Source of the DNA: an uncultured Mesonia sp.
GTDB lineage: Bacteria > Bacteroidota > Bacteroidia > Flavobacteriales > Flavobacteriaceae
Reading direction: 5' to 3'
Length of the DNA stretch: 64,000 nucleotides
NCBI GenBank assembly: GCA_947494545.1
Contig: CANLVH010000001.1
Span: 248,001 to 312,000, forward strand
In this document: piece by piece, positions 8,014 through 19,601 of the stretch
Layout of the letters: each line of letters begins with the position of its first letter
How positions within the stretch are numbered: the first letter of the stretch is position 1
The notes under the pieces: generated by a model
What the model saw: the letters and a program-made list of their open reading frames with translations, nothing else
Told to the model about the DNA's origin: nothing
Databases searched by the model: none
Translations under genes and position numbers: made by a program

Positions 8014-9861
8014 ATGTGTGGAATAGTAGGATATATTGGGCATCGTGATGCCTATCCGGTAGTTTTAAAAGGACTACAACGTTTAGAATATAGAGGTTAT
8101 GATAGTGCAGGAATAATGCTTTACGATGGTAAAGAGCTTAATGTCTGTAAAACCCAAGGAAAGGTAAAGGATCTAAAAGAAAAACTGGAGAAAGAAATTT
8201 CTACCAAAGGTAATATTGGTATCGGACACACGCGTTGGGCAACGCACGGCGTTCCAAACGATATTAACTCGCACCCGCACCAATCTAATTCCGGTGATAT
8301 TATTATTATTCACAACGGAATTATAGAAAATTACGACACGCTAAAAAAAGAGCTCGTAAAACGCGGCTACAGTTTTGAATCAGATACCGATACCGAGGTT
8401 TTGGTAAACCTTATTGAAGAGGTAAAAAAACAAGAAAACGTAAAATTAGGAAAAGCCGTACAAATTGCGCTAAACCAAACAGTGGGCGCTTATGCTATTG
8501 CGGTTTTTGATAGAAATAAACCAGATGAGATTGTAGTAGCTAGATTGGGAAGTCCTTTGGCTATAGGAATGGGAGAAGACGAATATTTTATCGCTTCCGA
8601 TGCATCGCCATTTATAGAATATACTAAAGACGCCATTTATTTGGAGGATGGCGAAATGGCAGTGGTAAGAAAAAGTAAAGGCGTTAAAGTAAGAAAAATT
8701 AAAGACGACGAATTGGTTGCGCCTTATATTCAAAAATTACAACTCAATTTAGAGCAAATAGAAAAAGGCGGCTATGAGCATTTTATGCTTAAAGAAATAT
8801 ACGAGCAACCCGACGCTATTACAGATACATATCGAGGTCGTATGCTGGTAGACCAAGGCTTAATAAGAATGGCCGGAATAGATGATAACCTAGATAGGTT
8901 GCTAAATGCAAACCGTATTATTGTGGTTGCATGTGGTACTTCTTGGCACGCAGGCTTGGTGGCAGAATATATTTTTGAAGATTTGGCACGCATCCCGGTT
9001 GAGGTAGAATATGCATCAGAATTTAGATACCGCAATCCTATTATTAATAGTGACGATGTTGTAATTGCTATCTCTCAATCTGGAGAAACTGCAGATACAA
9101 TGGCGGCAATAAAGCTGGCAAAAGAAAAAGGCGCTTTTGTTTTTGGCGTTTGTAATGTAGTTGGTTCTTCTATTTCTAGAGAAACCCACGCCGGAGCTTA
9201 CACACACGCCGGTCCTGAAATTGGTGTAGCTTCTACCAAAGCATTTACTACACAAATTACGGTTTTAAGCTTAATTGCTTTAAAATTAGCCAAGGCAAAA
9301 GGTTCTATCTCTAACGCAGATTTTCATTACCATTTGCAAGAATTAGATTTAATTCCGCAAAAAATTGAAGAAGCTTTAAATTCTAACGATCATATAGAAA
9401 AGGTTGCAGAAAAATATAAAGATGCCGCCAATTTCTTGTATTTAGGAAGAGGCTTTAATTTTCCGGTGGCTTTAGAGGGTGCTTTAAAATTAAAAGAGAT
9501 TTCTTATATACACGCAGAAGGCTATCCGGCTGCAGAAATGAAACACGGACCAATTGCACTAATAGACGAAATGATGCCGGTAGTAGTTATTGCTACTAAA
9601 AATGGGCATTACGAAAAAGTGGTGAGTAATATTCAGGAAATTAAATCCAGAAATGGTAAAATTATCGCTATTGTAACCAAAGGCGATACACACGTGCGCG
9701 AAATGGCAGATTATGTTATAGAAGTGCCAGACACCATAGAAGCGCTAACACCTTTGTTAACTACCATCCCGTTACAATTATTGTCTTATCACGTGGCTGT
9801 AATGTTAGGTAAAAATGTAGATCAGCCAAGAAATTTGGCAAAATCTGTTACGGTAGAATAA
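8014..9861 (+). CDS. glmS: Glutamine--fructose-6-phosphate aminotransferase (isomerizing)
   Basis: GlmS makes glucosamine-6-phosphate from fructose-6-phosphate and glutamine, the first step to UDP-GlcNAc for peptidoglycan and LPS. At 615 aa it is full length: Cys2 is the glutaminase nucleophile (MCGIVGYIG), GHTRWATHG and HNGIIENYD belong to the glutaminase domain, and two SIS domains follow (VACGTSWHAG, ISQSGETADT, EGYPAAEMKHGP). It ends with the typical NLAKSVTVE. No glmS ribozyme is expected or seen; only 2 bp separate it from the DUF4270 gene. Confidence 0.98.
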   Translation: MCGIVGYIGHRDAYPVVLKGLQRLEYRGYDSAGIMLYDGKELNVCKTQGKVKDLKEKLEKEISTKGNIGIGHTRWATHGVPNDINSHPHQSNSGDIIIIHNGIIENYDTLKKELVKRGYSFESDTDTEVLVNLIEEVKKQENVKLGKAVQIALNQTVGAYAIAVFDRNKPDEIVVARLGSPLAIGMGEDEYFIASDASPFIEYTKDAIYLEDGEMAVVRKSKGVKVRKIKDDELVAPYIQKLQLNLEQIEKGGYEHFMLKEIYEQPDAITDTYRGRMLVDQGLIRMAGIDDNLDRLLNANRIIVVACGTSWHAGLVAEYIFEDLARIPVEVEYASEFRYRNPIINSDDVVIAISQSGETADTMAAIKLAKEKGAFVFGVCNVVGSSISRETHAGAYTHAGPEIGVASTKAFTTQITVLSLIALKLAKAKGSISNADFHYHLQELDLIPQKIEEALNSNDHIEKVAEKYKDAANFLYLGRGFNFPVALEGALKLKEISYIHAEGYPAAEMKHGPIALIDEMMPVVVIATKNGHYEKVVSNIQEIKSRNGKIIAIVTKGDTHVREMADYVIEVPDTIEALTPLLTTIPLQLLSYHVAVMLGKNVDQPRNLAKSVTVE

Positions 9862-9896
9862 AGAAAAAAATGTTATAATAATTTCAAAAATTGAGC

Positions 9897-9927
9897 TGTG
9901 ATAATTCATACAAATAATTTATCTTTG
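9897..9927 (+). promoter_or_regulatory. atpD promoter
   Basis: TGTG (9897-9900), a 19-base spacer and TATCTTTG (9920-9927) match the Bacteroidota TTTG-N19-TAnnTTTG arrangement with one change in the -33 box. It lies 60 bases before the atpD ATG. A 6-bp inverted repeat (AATGCA at 9940-9945, TGCATT at 9954-9959) lies in the leader. Confidence 0.65.
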
Positions 9928-9984
9928 CAGCCGAAAAACAATGCAGGTAGAATTGCATTAAGAAACTATAAATTAAACTAGTAG

Positions 9985-11505
<1,521 letters not shown>

Positions 11506-11532
11506 AAAAGCTCTTCTTTTAAATAAACTAAT

Positions 11533-11811
11533 ATGTTTTTAGAAATAGTTACCCCAGAAAAAGTTTTGTTGAGCGCAGAAGTAAATTCTGTAACGGTTCC
11601 CGGTGTTAACGGCGAATTTCAAATGCTTGATAATCACGCCGCCATCGTTTCTATTTTAGAAAAAGGTCTGGTAAAAATAGAAGGGGATTTTACGTTAGAA
11701 GATGAAGTAAAAGAAGCTTTTGAAAGCTCTGAAAATAATACTTATCAACTGCCAATAAAAGGTGGCGTATTAGAATTAAAGAATAATAAAGCAATTATCT
11801 TGGCAGACTAA
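11533..11811 (+). CDS. atpC: F1Fo ATP synthase subunit epsilon, short form
   Basis: Epsilon belongs to the rotor stalk of F1. The 92 aa cover only the N-terminal beta-sandwich (MFLEIVTPEKVLLSAEVNSV, PGVNGEFQMLDNHAAIVS). The C-terminal helical hairpin that inhibits ATP hydrolysis in E. coli is missing, as is common in Bacteroidota. It shares a transcript with atpD and is followed by an intrinsic terminator. Confidence 0.95.
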   Translation: MFLEIVTPEKVLLSAEVNSVTVPGVNGEFQMLDNHAAIVSILEKGLVKIEGDFTLEDEVKEAFESSENNTYQLPIKGGVLELKNNKAIILAD

Positions 11812-11834
11812 AATTTGCCAGATTTGTATAAAGT

Positions 11835-11875
11835 AAAAAGCTTTCTAAGTGTAAAAAATTTAGAAAGCTTTTTTT
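11835..11875 (+). terminator. Intrinsic terminator of atpDC
   Basis: A 14-bp stem (11835-11848 with 11860-11873) is followed by a T run, 24 bases after the atpC stop. A 66-codon open frame running across it (11815-12015) is therefore not taken as a gene. Confidence 0.85.
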
Positions 11876-12028
11876 ATGCGTTTACTTTTGTTTTCGCTTA
11901 CGCGGAATTTAAAGTTTATTTCTCTTATATTTCTTTACGGAATTATCAGCAAGAAAATACTCCCGAATTGCCGTATGGAAAGAAGCAAGTTAAAATGCGC
12001 GAAAACACCTTGTAATTTGGTATAAATC

Positions 12029-12448
12029 TTAATCGTCTCTTTTTATTTTGTCGTCTATTTTACCAAAAACATAATTTATTATAATAACAAAAGCGGTTAA
12101 GATAAGTAACTCCCAAAGCATTCCTACTGCGGCCAAACAGCCGGCACCGGCGCTACACCAAATGGTAGCAGCAGTAGTTAAACCGCTAATTTTAGAATCA
12201 CGTTTCATAATGGTTCCTGCGCCCAAAAAGCCAACCCCAATTGCTACTTGGCTCAAAACACGGGTAATATCTGTGTATTCTTGATCTGCAAACTCCAAAG
12301 AAATCATTACAAACACCGCAGAGCCCAAAGTTACCAATATATTGGTTTTTAAACCTGCGTGCTTGTTTTTATATTCTCGCTCTAAGCCTATAAAAAAACC
12401 AGCTGCAAAAGCACAAACCAACCGAATACTAAACTGCGTTAAGTCCAT
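12029..12448 (-). CDS. MgtC/SapB-family membrane protein
   Basis: The 139-aa protein has four hydrophobic segments and the MgtC/SapB signature FFIGLEREYKNKHAGLKTNI, followed by LGSAVFVMIS and GVGFLGAGTIMKRD. MgtC proteins support growth at low magnesium and modulate the F1Fo ATPase in some pathogens; this short form has only the conserved membrane domain and no C-terminal ACT-like part. It stands alone on the minus strand, converging on atpDC. Confidence 0.9.
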   Translation of the reverse strand: MDLTQFSIRLVCAFAAGFFIGLEREYKNKHAGLKTNILVTLGSAVFVMISLEFADQEYTDITRVLSQVAIGVGFLGAGTIMKRDSKISGLTTAATIWCSAGAGCLAAVGMLWELLILTAFVIIINYVFGKIDDKIKRDD

Positions 12449-12554
12449 TTTTTAAATTGATTTTACTCCTAAAATAGCTAAAATATAAATTTTTTTATTT
12501 GCTTTTAACTAAACTTTTTGCGCTGGTTGCTTAGAATTAATTTAATTTTTTTTG

Positions 12555-12767
12555 TTACGTGTCGTTTGGTTTGTACTTTAAAATATCTCCCGGTTGGCAA
12601 TCTAAAGCTTTGCAAATTGCCTCCAAAGTAGAAAACCGAATGGCTCTTGCTTTACCAGTTTTTAAAATAGATAGATTGGCGGTGGTAATACCAATTTCTT
12701 CCGCCAGGTCTTTAGAAGTAAGCTTGCGCTCTTGCAATAATTGCTCTAAATTAATATAAATTGCCAT
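12555..12767 (-). CDS. XRE-family HTH regulator (Cro/CI-like)
   Basis: A 70-aa single-domain helix-turn-helix protein: LLQERKLTSKDLAEEIGITT and LSILKTGKARAIRFSTLEAI are the HTH, and ALDCQPGDILKY the C-terminal signature of the YozG-like group. Its ATG is one base after the stop of the DUF2975 gene. Such regulators commonly pair with DUF2975 proteins. A palindrome around the promoter of the pair (13295-13340) is the probable operator, suggesting autoregulation. Confidence 0.9.
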   Translation of the reverse strand: MAIYINLEQLLQERKLTSKDLAEEIGITTANLSILKTGKARAIRFSTLEAICKALDCQPGDILKYKPNDT

Positions 12768-12768
12768 T

Positions 12769-13284
12769 TTAAATAGTTAACTGGTTTTCCTGTTTTAGCT
12801 TTCCGGCTATTTTAAAAATCTCCGATAAAAAGATAAAGAACAATCCGATACAAATCGTAAATAAAGTATTTTGAAACAAACCTTCCAATTGAAAACCAAT
12901 TTTTACTTCCTGTTGGTAGAAAATATCAAAAAGAAATTTAAAACCAATTTCGGCAAGCGTTAGACCTATTATTAATTTTCCTATGCGTAATAAGTACGTA
13001 CTTTGCAATTCCGTAAAGAGATTTTCGGGCTCTAAATTATAGACCAAATCTTTAAAAATATAGAGTGTATATAAGTAGCCTGCGTACAAAAGCAAAAACA
13101 TAAAACCTAAAATACCAAGTTCTGTTTTGCTGAAAGTTGATAGCGTTTCGTTGTCTAGAATATCTATATTGCCAATGCCAAAAAATAACGTAGCTAGCAT
13201 AACTATAAAGATTGCTATAAAAACTATAAAATTCAGAATATAAATTAGTCTGATCAGTTTCCGTAAAGTCGTAAGTACTCTCAT
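12769..13284 (-). CDS. DUF2975-family membrane protein
   Basis: A 171-aa protein with four predicted membrane segments (about residues 14-36, 54-72, 100-118, 137-160), matching the DUF2975 family. Members are usually encoded with a small XRE regulator, as here (1-bp gap). Function is unknown; modulation of the partner regulator at the membrane is only a guess. Its promoter -7 element (13318-13311) lies within a palindrome. Confidence 0.85.
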   Translation of the reverse strand: MRVLTTLRKLIRLIYILNFIVFIAIFIVMLATLFFGIGNIDILDNETLSTFSKTELGILGFMFLLLYAGYLYTLYIFKDLVYNLEPENLFTELQSTYLLRIGKLIIGLTLAEIGFKFLFDIFYQQEVKIGFQLEGLFQNTLFTICIGLFFIFLSEIFKIAGKLKQENQLTI

Positions 13285-13294
13285 GGTTTGTAAT

Positions 13295-13340
13295 TATTGT
13301 TTATCAATAACAAATATATTAAAATTATTGATAAACGATA
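13295..13340. promoter_or_regulatory. Inverted repeat flanking the DUF2975/XRE promoter (candidate operator)
   Basis: Arms 13295-13310 and 13325-13340 are complementary at 15 of 16 positions, with a perfect core GTTTATCAATAA. The 14-base centre contains a minus-strand -7 element, TATATTTG (13318-13311), so a bound repressor would sit on both sides of it. The best candidate ligand is the XRE protein encoded in the same operon. Confidence 0.6.
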
Positions 13341-13443
13341 ATAAAATTATTTTTTACTAAAAATTTCGTGCAATTGAGTGTTAGTAACCTGTTAAACCTA
13401 TTTAAGGAAGCACTTTCTTTAAGGTATCTTAAAATATTACTTT

Positions 13444-13451
13444 TATATTTG
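13444..13451 (+). promoter_or_regulatory. mrp operon -7 motif
   Basis: TATATTTG fits TAnnTTTG and ends 19 bases before the mrpA ATG. No clear -33 box is visible. Confidence 0.55.
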
Positions 13452-13470
13452 CAGTTCAGATTTTACAAGT

Positions 13471-15783
13471 ATGCTCACAGCTATAGTATTAGGTTTTATC
13501 TTTTCTGTCTTTCTAATTTTTGGAGGGAAATTTATAAAAGGTAAATTTTCGCTTGTTTCCAGTCTTATTCCGCTTTCCCTTTTTGTTTACTTTTCCCGTT
13601 TTATAGGGCAAGTATCGCAAGGAGAAGTGATTGAAAGAACCTATCAGTGGATTCCCTCTTTTGGAGTTAATTTAACTTTTAGGTTAGACGGTCTTTCTTT
13701 GCTGTTCTCTTTAATGATAACCGGAATTGGTTTTTTGGTATTTATGTATACTTCTGCATACTTGCGCAACCATAAATATTTAGACAGGTTTTATGGTTAT
13801 TTGAGCGTTTTTATGGCTGCAATGCTAGGTTTGGTTCTTTCAGATAACATGATTTCCTTGTTTGTCTTTTGGGAATTAACCAGTATTAGCTCCTTTTTCC
13901 TCATCGGGTTTAACAACACCAGCTCAGCTTCCAGAAAATCTGCCTTAACTGCTTTGGGTATAACAGGGCTGGGTGGTCTGTTCTTGTTGCCGGGATCGCT
14001 TGTGTTGGGATATATGACCGGCACCTACGAAATTTCTGAAATGCTGGCGCAAAAAGATCTTATAACCGGTCACGCTTTATATCCGGTTGCAGTAATTTTT
14101 ATTTTTGTAGCAGCTTTTACCAAATCTGCTCAATTTCCTTTTCATTTTTGGCTGCCGGGCGCAATGAAGGCACCAACGCCCGTTTCTACCTATTTGCATT
14201 CGGCTACAATGGTAAAGGCCGGTATTTATTTGCTGTTGCGTTTAACTCCGGTTTTGGGTGAGGAAAACTTATGGAATACCAGTTTGATAATTATTGGTGC
14301 AATTACAATGTTGTACTCTGCCGTACACACAATTTTTAGAAGAGATTTAAAAGGTATTTTGGCCTATTCCACCATCGCTGCTTTGGGTATTTTAGTTTTC
14401 TTAATAGGTTTAGGAACAAAAGAAGCACTTTTGGCCGCCGGTGTTTTTATTATTGTTCACGCATTGTACAAAGCTACGCTGTTTTTAATGACGGGAGCAA
14501 TAGATTTATATACAGGAACGCGCGATGTAACACAACTAAGCGGTTTACGGAAAATTATGCTTCCCGTAGCTATTGCCGGAATTTTAGCCGCACTTTCTAA
14601 TGCCGGTATTCCTTCTTCTGTTGGGTTTATAGGTAAAGATTTGATTTACGAAGGCACGTTAAATTTTAAACACAATGCAGCTTTATTAACAGCATTGGCA
14701 TTGCTTACTAATGTATTTATCTCCTATGCAGGTTATGTTGCGGGCGTAAAACCTTTTATAGGAAAATTGCCGGAACGTTTTGAAGATGTAAAACGTCCCG
14801 GATTTTTAATTTGGTTTCCGCCGGTTTTGCTTGCCGCTTTAGGTTTGCTTTTTGGTTTAATGCCGTTTTTACTAGAACAAGCTTTAGTAAAACCTATTGT
14901 AACAGTTCTAAACCACAATGCGGGCGATATACATCTTAAAATTTGGCATGGTTTTTCAACTATTTTAGCGTTAAGTGCTATTACAATAGTTTCGGGACTT
15001 AGCCTATACTTTATTTTAAAACCTTCAGAAAAATTAGAAGATTTTATAGAAAAATTTGAGTTTATTTCTCCAAAAAGCATTACCGAAAATTTTGTAGATT
15101 GGTTTAGCAAGTTTTCGAGTTTATGGACAAACACTTTTCAAAATGGCTATTTACGGAATTATATAGCCGTAATTATCATGTTTTTGGTAGGAATTGTTTC
15201 CTACAGCCTCTTACGAAACACCACGTACCAAATAGATTATAATGCGCTTTCGCGATTAACTATTTACGAGGTAATTGTGGTGGTTATTTTGTTGGGCGCC
15301 ATTTTTTATACCGTATTTACCAAATCTAGGTTGGCTGCAGTGGCGGCCTCTGGTGTAATTGGTTACGCTATTTGTTTACTTTTTGTTTTTTATAGCGCTC
15401 CAGATTTGGCTATGACGCAATTTGCCATAGATACACTTACCGTTATATTATTTGTTTTGGTTTTATACAGATTACCAAAATATTTAAGACTTTCAGACTA
15501 TAAAATGCGCGTTAGAGATGGTATAATTTCTATAATGTTTGGAGGTCTTATAAGTATTTTAGCTTTAGAGGTTTTGGCGCAACCAGCCAATAAAGATATT
15601 GCAAATTATTATGCAAAAAATGCCTATTTAGAAGCCCACGGAAAAAACGTGGTAAATGTAATTTTAGTAGATTTTAGAGGTACAGATACAATGATAGAAA
15701 TATCTGTGCTAACTATTGCAGCAATTGGAGTTTTTGGCTTGCTTAAGCTGCGTCTAAAATCTACAGAACGTAAACAAAAATAA
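13471..15783 (+). CDS. mrpA: Na+/H+ antiporter subunit A
   Basis: Largest subunit of the multi-subunit Mrp (Mnh) antiporter, related to NuoL of complex I. The 770-aa protein has many membrane helices, the conserved Glu in [10 protein letters not shown] (Glu135), [23 protein letters not shown] with the family Lys/His residues, and a C-terminal extension carrying the DUF4040/MbhE-type parts typical of full-length MrpA. First gene of seven tightly spaced mrp genes. By family the complex expels Na+ in exchange for H+ at the inner membrane, aiding salt and alkali tolerance, fitting a marine or saline habitat. Confidence 0.96.
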   Translation: MLTAIVLGFIFSVFLIFGGKFIKGKFSLVSSLIPLSLFVYFSRFIGQVSQGEVIERTYQWIPSFGVNLTFRLDGLSLLFSLMITGIGFLVFMYTSAYLRNHKYLDRFYGYLSVFMAAMLGLVLSDNMISLFVFWELTSISSFFLIGFNNTSSASRKSALTALGITGLGGLFLLPGSLVLGYMTGTYEISEMLAQKDLITGHALYPVAVIFIFVAAFTKSAQFPFHFWLPGAMKAPTPVSTYLHSATMVKAGIYLLLRLTPVLGEENLWNTSLIIIGAITMLYSAVHTIFRRDLKGILAYSTIAALGILVFLIGLGTKEALLAAGVFIIVHALYKATLFLMTGAIDLYTGTRDVTQLSGLRKIMLPVAIAGILAALSNAGIPSSVGFIGKDLIYEGTLNFKHNAALLTALALLTNVFISYAGYVAGVKPFIGKLPERFEDVKRPGFLIWFPPVLLAALGLLFGLMPFLLEQALVKPIVTVLNHNAGDIHLKIWHGFSTILALSAITIVSGLSLYFILKPSEKLEDFIEKFEFISPKSITENFVDWFSKFSSLWTNTFQNGYLRNYIAVIIMFLVGIVSYSLLRNTTYQIDYNALSRLTIYEVIVVVILLGAIFYTVFTKSRLAAVAASGVIGYAICLLFVFYSAPDLAMTQFAIDTLTVILFVLVLYRLPKYLRLSDYKMRVRDGIISIMFGGLISILALEVLAQPANKDIANYYAKNAYLEAHGKNVVNVILVDFRGTDTMIEISVLTIAAIGVFGLLKLRLKSTERKQK

Positions 15784-15784
15784 G

Positions 15785-16198
15785 ATGAGAACAATTATAT
15801 TAAATACAGCCTCCAATTATTTGTTGCCTATTTTACTGTTGTTTTCAGTATTTATATTGCTGCGCGGCCATTATGAGCCGGGTGGTGGTTTTGTAGGCGG
15901 ACTAATTGCTGCAATTGCGTTTGTGTTACACGCTTTTGCCAACGGTTTAAATAACACCAAACGACTTTTAAAATTTCATCCGGGATTTTTAATGCCTTTA
16001 GGTTTAGCGGTTTCTTTCCTTAGCGGATTGTTACCGGTATTAATCAACTCACAAGCGTTTATGACCGGTCTGTGGTTAGAACAGCCAATACCGGTAATAG
16101 GTGCTGTTGGTACCGCCTTATTTTTTGATATTGGCGTGTATTTGGTAGTTTTGGGGGTAGCTTTAACAATAATATTTACAATCTCAGAATCTGCTTGA
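15785..16198 (+). CDS. mrpB: Na+/H+ antiporter subunit B
   Basis: A 137-aa, four-helix membrane protein with the MnhB signature [18 protein letters not shown]. It starts 1 bp after mrpA, and mrpC begins 1 bp after it. It is an essential small subunit of the Mrp complex in studied systems. Confidence 0.95.
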   Translation: MRTIILNTASNYLLPILLLFSVFILLRGHYEPGGGFVGGLIAAIAFVLHAFANGLNNTKRLLKFHPGFLMPLGLAVSFLSGLLPVLINSQAFMTGLWLEQPIPVIGAVGTALFFDIGVYLVVLGVALTIIFTISESA

Positions 16199-16199
16199 T

Positions 16200-16553
16200 A
16201 TGGAGTTATTGTTAGCATTAATGGTGGGAGTACTTTATGGCGCAGGCTTGTATATGATGCTGCGCAGAAGTTTGGTAAAACTAATAATTGGTTTAATTAT
16301 AATTGGAAACGGGGCAAATTTGTTAATTTTTCTTTTAGGAAGAATAACCAAAGGTCAGCCCCCAATTATACCGGAAGATGCCAAAGTTTTTGCCGAAATT
16401 TATGCAGATCCCTTACCGCAAGCTTTAATTCTTACGGCTATTGTAATTAGTTTTGGTTTACAATCTTTTGCAATAATCTTGGTTAAACGCGCCTATCAAG
16501 TGGTAAAAACAGACGATTTAGATAAAATGAATGCAACAGACGAAGAATCATGA
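16200..16553 (+). CDS. mrpC: Na+/H+ antiporter subunit C
   Basis: A 117-aa NuoK-like three-helix protein ([30 protein letters not shown]). Its stop overlaps the mrpD start by 4 bp (ATGA), indicating translational coupling. Confidence 0.95.
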   Translation: MELLLALMVGVLYGAGLYMMLRRSLVKLIIGLIIIGNGANLLIFLLGRITKGQPPIIPEDAKVFAEIYADPLPQALILTAIVISFGLQSFAIILVKRAYQVVKTDDLDKMNATDEES

Positions 16554-18067
16554 TGCAACAGTTACTTATATATCCTTTACTGCTTCAGCTGCTTTTAAGC
16601 ATTATTCTTATGTTTATGTGGCGGCATATCAATGCGCAACGAGTAGTAAGCATACTTGGTAGCGCCGTTGGGGTTTTGCTTTCCGGTATGCTACTTTACC
16701 AAGTTTGGACAGAAGGCACGCAACTCATGCAAGCCGGTTCTTGGTCTGCGCCCTTTGGAATTAGTTTTGTTGCAGATGTACTTTCTTCCACTTTAGTGTT
16801 ATTAACGTCTATCGCGGGGTTTGCGGTTTCTAGTTTTTCGTCGGCTTCGGTAATACCGGCGCGATTACGATTTGGTTATTTTGCTATTTTTCATTTTCTT
16901 ATTTTAGGATTAATAGGCGCCTTTCTTACCGGTGACATTTTTAACCTTTATGTTTGGTTCGAAATTATTATAATAAGCTCTTTTGTATTAATAACCCTTG
17001 GCGGGGAAAAAGCGCAAATAGAAGGAGCCGTGAAATATTTTACACTTAATTTCTTAGCTTCAATAATTTTCTTAACCGCCATTGCCGTAATGTATGGTTT
17101 GGTAGGCTCTCTTAATATGGCAGATTTAGCAGTATTGGTGCCTAAAATAGAAAACCAAGGTTTGTTGCGGGTTGCTGCTTTATTGTTTTTAGTAGGTTTC
17201 GGAATTAAATCCTCGGTTTTTCCACTTTATTTCTGGTTGCCGGCTTCCTATCATACGCCGCCATCTGCAGTTTCGGCAATTTTTGGTGGCTTACTTACCA
17301 AAGTTGGAGTGTATGCCCTTATACGAATTTTTGGTCTACTTTTCTTAGACGATCCTTTTATTGCAGAAATGCTAAGCATAATTGCCGTACTTACTTTGTT
17401 TAGTGGAGCCGTGGGAGCTTTAGTGCAACGCAACCTCCGTAAAGTGTTTTCTTATCTTATTATTTGTCATATAGGATTTATGATAATGGGTCTAGGCATG
17501 TTTACCGAAGTTGCTATAGCCGGAGCGGTTTTTTATCTAATTCACGATATTATAATAAAAACCAATTTGTTTATGATTGCCGGTGTTATTTATAGAATTA
17601 AAGGCACCATCAACATAAAAAAACTAGGTGGTTTGTACGAAAGTCACCCGTTGTTGAGTTTAATAATAATTATTCCGTTCTTTTCGGTAATTGGTATTCC
17701 GCCATTTTCCGGGTTTTGGCCCAAGATTTCCTTAATTATTGGTGCTTACCAAGATCTAGATTATGTAGCAATTGGTGCAATAATTTTTGCAAGTTTGCTT
17801 ACCTTACTTATAATTTCAAAAATATGGTCTGAAGTTTTTTGGAAAAAGGGTGAAGAGCTTCCTATTAGAGAACATTTTTTGTATTTTAAAGACATGACAA
17901 AGCTGCGAAAAATTCAGTTTATCGGGCCGGTAGTTCTTTTAACTTTAGTTACTTTATACATTGGGTTTGGCGCAGAGCATATTCAGCAATTATCGTTACG
18001 GGTAGCAGATGAATTATTAAACAAAGAGCAATATATTAACGCAGTATTGCCAAATTTAAGACAGTAA
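16550..18067 (+). CDS. mrpD: Na+/H+ antiporter subunit D
   Basis: A 505-aa NuoM/NuoN-like proton-translocating subunit. The conserved Glu is in [10 protein letters not shown] (Glu138), and the Lys-bearing segments [20 protein letters not shown] and [10 protein letters not shown] are present. The start is the first of two consecutive ATGs, overlapping the mrpC stop; mrpE overlaps its last base. Confidence 0.96.
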   Translation: MMQQLLIYPLLLQLLLSIILMFMWRHINAQRVVSILGSAVGVLLSGMLLYQVWTEGTQLMQAGSWSAPFGISFVADVLSSTLVLLTSIAGFAVSSFSSASVIPARLRFGYFAIFHFLILGLIGAFLTGDIFNLYVWFEIIIISSFVLITLGGEKAQIEGAVKYFTLNFLASIIFLTAIAVMYGLVGSLNMADLAVLVPKIENQGLLRVAALLFLVGFGIKSSVFPLYFWLPASYHTPPSAVSAIFGGLLTKVGVYALIRIFGLLFLDDPFIAEMLSIIAVLTLFSGAVGALVQRNLRKVFSYLIICHIGFMIMGLGMFTEVAIAGAVFYLIHDIIIKTNLFMIAGVIYRIKGTINIKKLGGLYESHPLLSLIIIIPFFSVIGIPPFSGFWPKISLIIGAYQDLDYVAIGAIIFASLLTLLIISKIWSEVFWKKGEELPIREHFLYFKDMTKLRKIQFIGPVVLLTLVTLYIGFGAEHIQQLSLRVADELLNKEQYINAVLPNLRQ

Positions 18068-18537
18068 TGAAAAACAGGTTTTTATCTAACATATTACTTA
18101 CTTTCATCTGGGTTTCTATTACAGGAGATTTTCAGTTTTCCAATTATGTGTTTGGTTTTCTGTTAAGCTTTGCTATACTGTTTATTATTACAAGAGGGAA
18201 CGCCAAATATTTTAAGGTAATTCCTAAACTTATATTCTTTATATTCTTTTTCCTTTTTGAATTGATAAAAGCAAACCTGCAAGTAGCTTTTGATGTTATA
18301 ACGCCAAAGTTTTATATGAAACCCGGTATTGTAAAAGTACCTTTAGATGCAGAAACCAATTTAGAAATAACCCTTTTAGCCAATTTGATTACCTTAACAC
18401 CGGGCACGCTAAGTTTAGATGTATCTGATGATAGAAAAGTTTTGTATGTGCACGCTATGTATATAAACGATCGTGAAAAGTTTATAAAAAGTATAAAAAA
18501 CGGATTTGAAAGACGATTATTAGAAATTCTGAGATAA
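18067..18537 (+). CDS. mrpE: Na+/H+ antiporter subunit E
   Basis: A 156-aa MnhE-family protein: hydrophobic N-terminal half, then the family segment ITLTPGTLSLDVSDDRKVLYVHAM. Its ATG overlaps the last base of the mrpD stop. MrpE contributes to assembly or activity of the complex. Confidence 0.94.
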   Translation: MKNRFLSNILLTFIWVSITGDFQFSNYVFGFLLSFAILFIITRGNAKYFKVIPKLIFFIFFFLFELIKANLQVAFDVITPKFYMKPGIVKVPLDAETNLEITLLANLITLTPGTLSLDVSDDRKVLYVHAMYINDREKFIKSIKNGFERRLLEILR

Positions 18538-18538
18538 A

Positions 18539-18844
18539 ATGACAGTAGAAGAATATTTATATTATATTATTTTGCCGGTGCTAGCCGTCTCCGTTTTGTT
18601 GGTTTTTTACCGCTTTATTATAGGTCCCAGCATTGTAGATAGGGTAGTAGCGCTAGATTTACTAATAACAATTGGTATTACGTTAATAGCAGTATATAGT
18701 ATTGTTTATGGGCAATCTACCTTTTTAGATATTGCCATGATTCTTGGTCTTATTGCATTTTTAAGTACCGTTGCTTTTTCTTATTATTTAGAAAGGAGAA
18801 CTAAAACAAAACGCCAAGAAAAGCGAAAAAAGAAAAAAGAATGA
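18539..18844 (+). CDS. mrpF: Na+/H+ antiporter subunit F
   Basis: A 101-aa three-helix MnhF protein (IIGPSIVDRVVALDLL is the signature), with a Lys/Arg-rich cytosolic tail. It overlaps mrpG by 4 bp. Confidence 0.94.
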   Translation: MTVEEYLYYIILPVLAVSVLLVFYRFIIGPSIVDRVVALDLLITIGITLIAVYSIVYGQSTFLDIAMILGLIAFLSTVAFSYYLERRTKTKRQEKRKKKKE

Positions 18845-19260
18845 CAGATATTTTTATAGTTATACTAGCTACTTCGGGCGCTATCTTTATTTTGTTAGCT
18901 GCTGTTGGCTTTGTGCGTATGCCAGATACTTATTTGCGTATTTCGGTAACTACAAAAGCCGCTACTTTAGGCGTTGGTTTAATTTTAATTAGCGCTGCGG
19001 TCTATTTTCAAGACTTGTCGGTTACTTCGCGCGTATTGGCTATTTTTTTATTTATTGTATTAACTGCGCCGGTGGGAGCACATTTAATTGGTAGAGCTTC
19101 TTATTTTTTAGGAGCCCGTTTATGGTATAAATCATTAATAGACGACCTTAAAGGAAAGTATAAAGAACACTCACACGAGCTTACCAGTGGCGAGATAGAA
19201 GACGAGTTATTACTGAAAAGTGAAAAAGAAGAAAAAGATAAAAGATCTACAGATAATTAA
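18841..19260 (+). CDS. mrpG: Na+/H+ antiporter subunit G
   Basis: A 139-aa MnhG/PhaG protein: VGFVRMPDTYLRISVTTKAA and FLTAPVGAHLIGRA are the family motifs. A charged tail of about 45 residues follows the third helix. It is the last gene; with it all seven mrp subunits (A-G, group-1 type with separate A and B) are present in canonical order. Confidence 0.95.
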   Translation: MTDIFIVILATSGAIFILLAAVGFVRMPDTYLRISVTTKAATLGVGLILISAAVYFQDLSVTSRVLAIFLFIVLTAPVGAHLIGRASYFLGARLWYKSLIDDLKGKYKEHSHELTSGEIEDELLLKSEKEEKDKRSTDN

Positions 19261-19601
19261 TTTTTTCTGCTTTATTCGCCCACTAATTCTTCCGTAAAGA
19301 AATTTACCAATTACCCTTAAAAACTTACCGTTTACAAAGTATTTCTTGTCAAGCATACAGTATTCTTAGAACTTGACGCTATTTTTATGATATTTGTTAT
19401 TAAAGCTATTTTAATTTATCAAATTATCAATAGATAGTGCAGTCTATAAAAAAGTTGATAAATAGAAATTGGTTATAATACTTTTCAATTTTTTCTATTT
19501 ATGCAGGATTGTCAAAGTCCATTCTTTGTATAGAAATGAGGAGTACTTTTTTAGAACTGCACATAAAACTATTTCGCGTTGGTTCACTAATACTTTGTAC
19601 T
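19261..19601. other. 341-bp intergenic region before the giant gene
   Basis: AT-rich. It contains one copy of the over-represented 9-mer TTCCGTAAA (19290-19298) and a GTCAAG...CTTGAC inverted repeat. Short open frames here have no recognisable product. I see no convincing TAnnTTTG promoter or intrinsic terminator. Confidence 0.4.

Noticed and set aside
11815-12015. 66-codon plus-strand frame after atpC
   Set aside because: It runs straight through the strong atpDC terminator hairpin and has no recognisable motif.
19585-19600. TAATACTTTG as promoter of the giant gene
   Set aside because: The spacing does not fit TAnnTTTG, and it lies only a few bases before the start codon.
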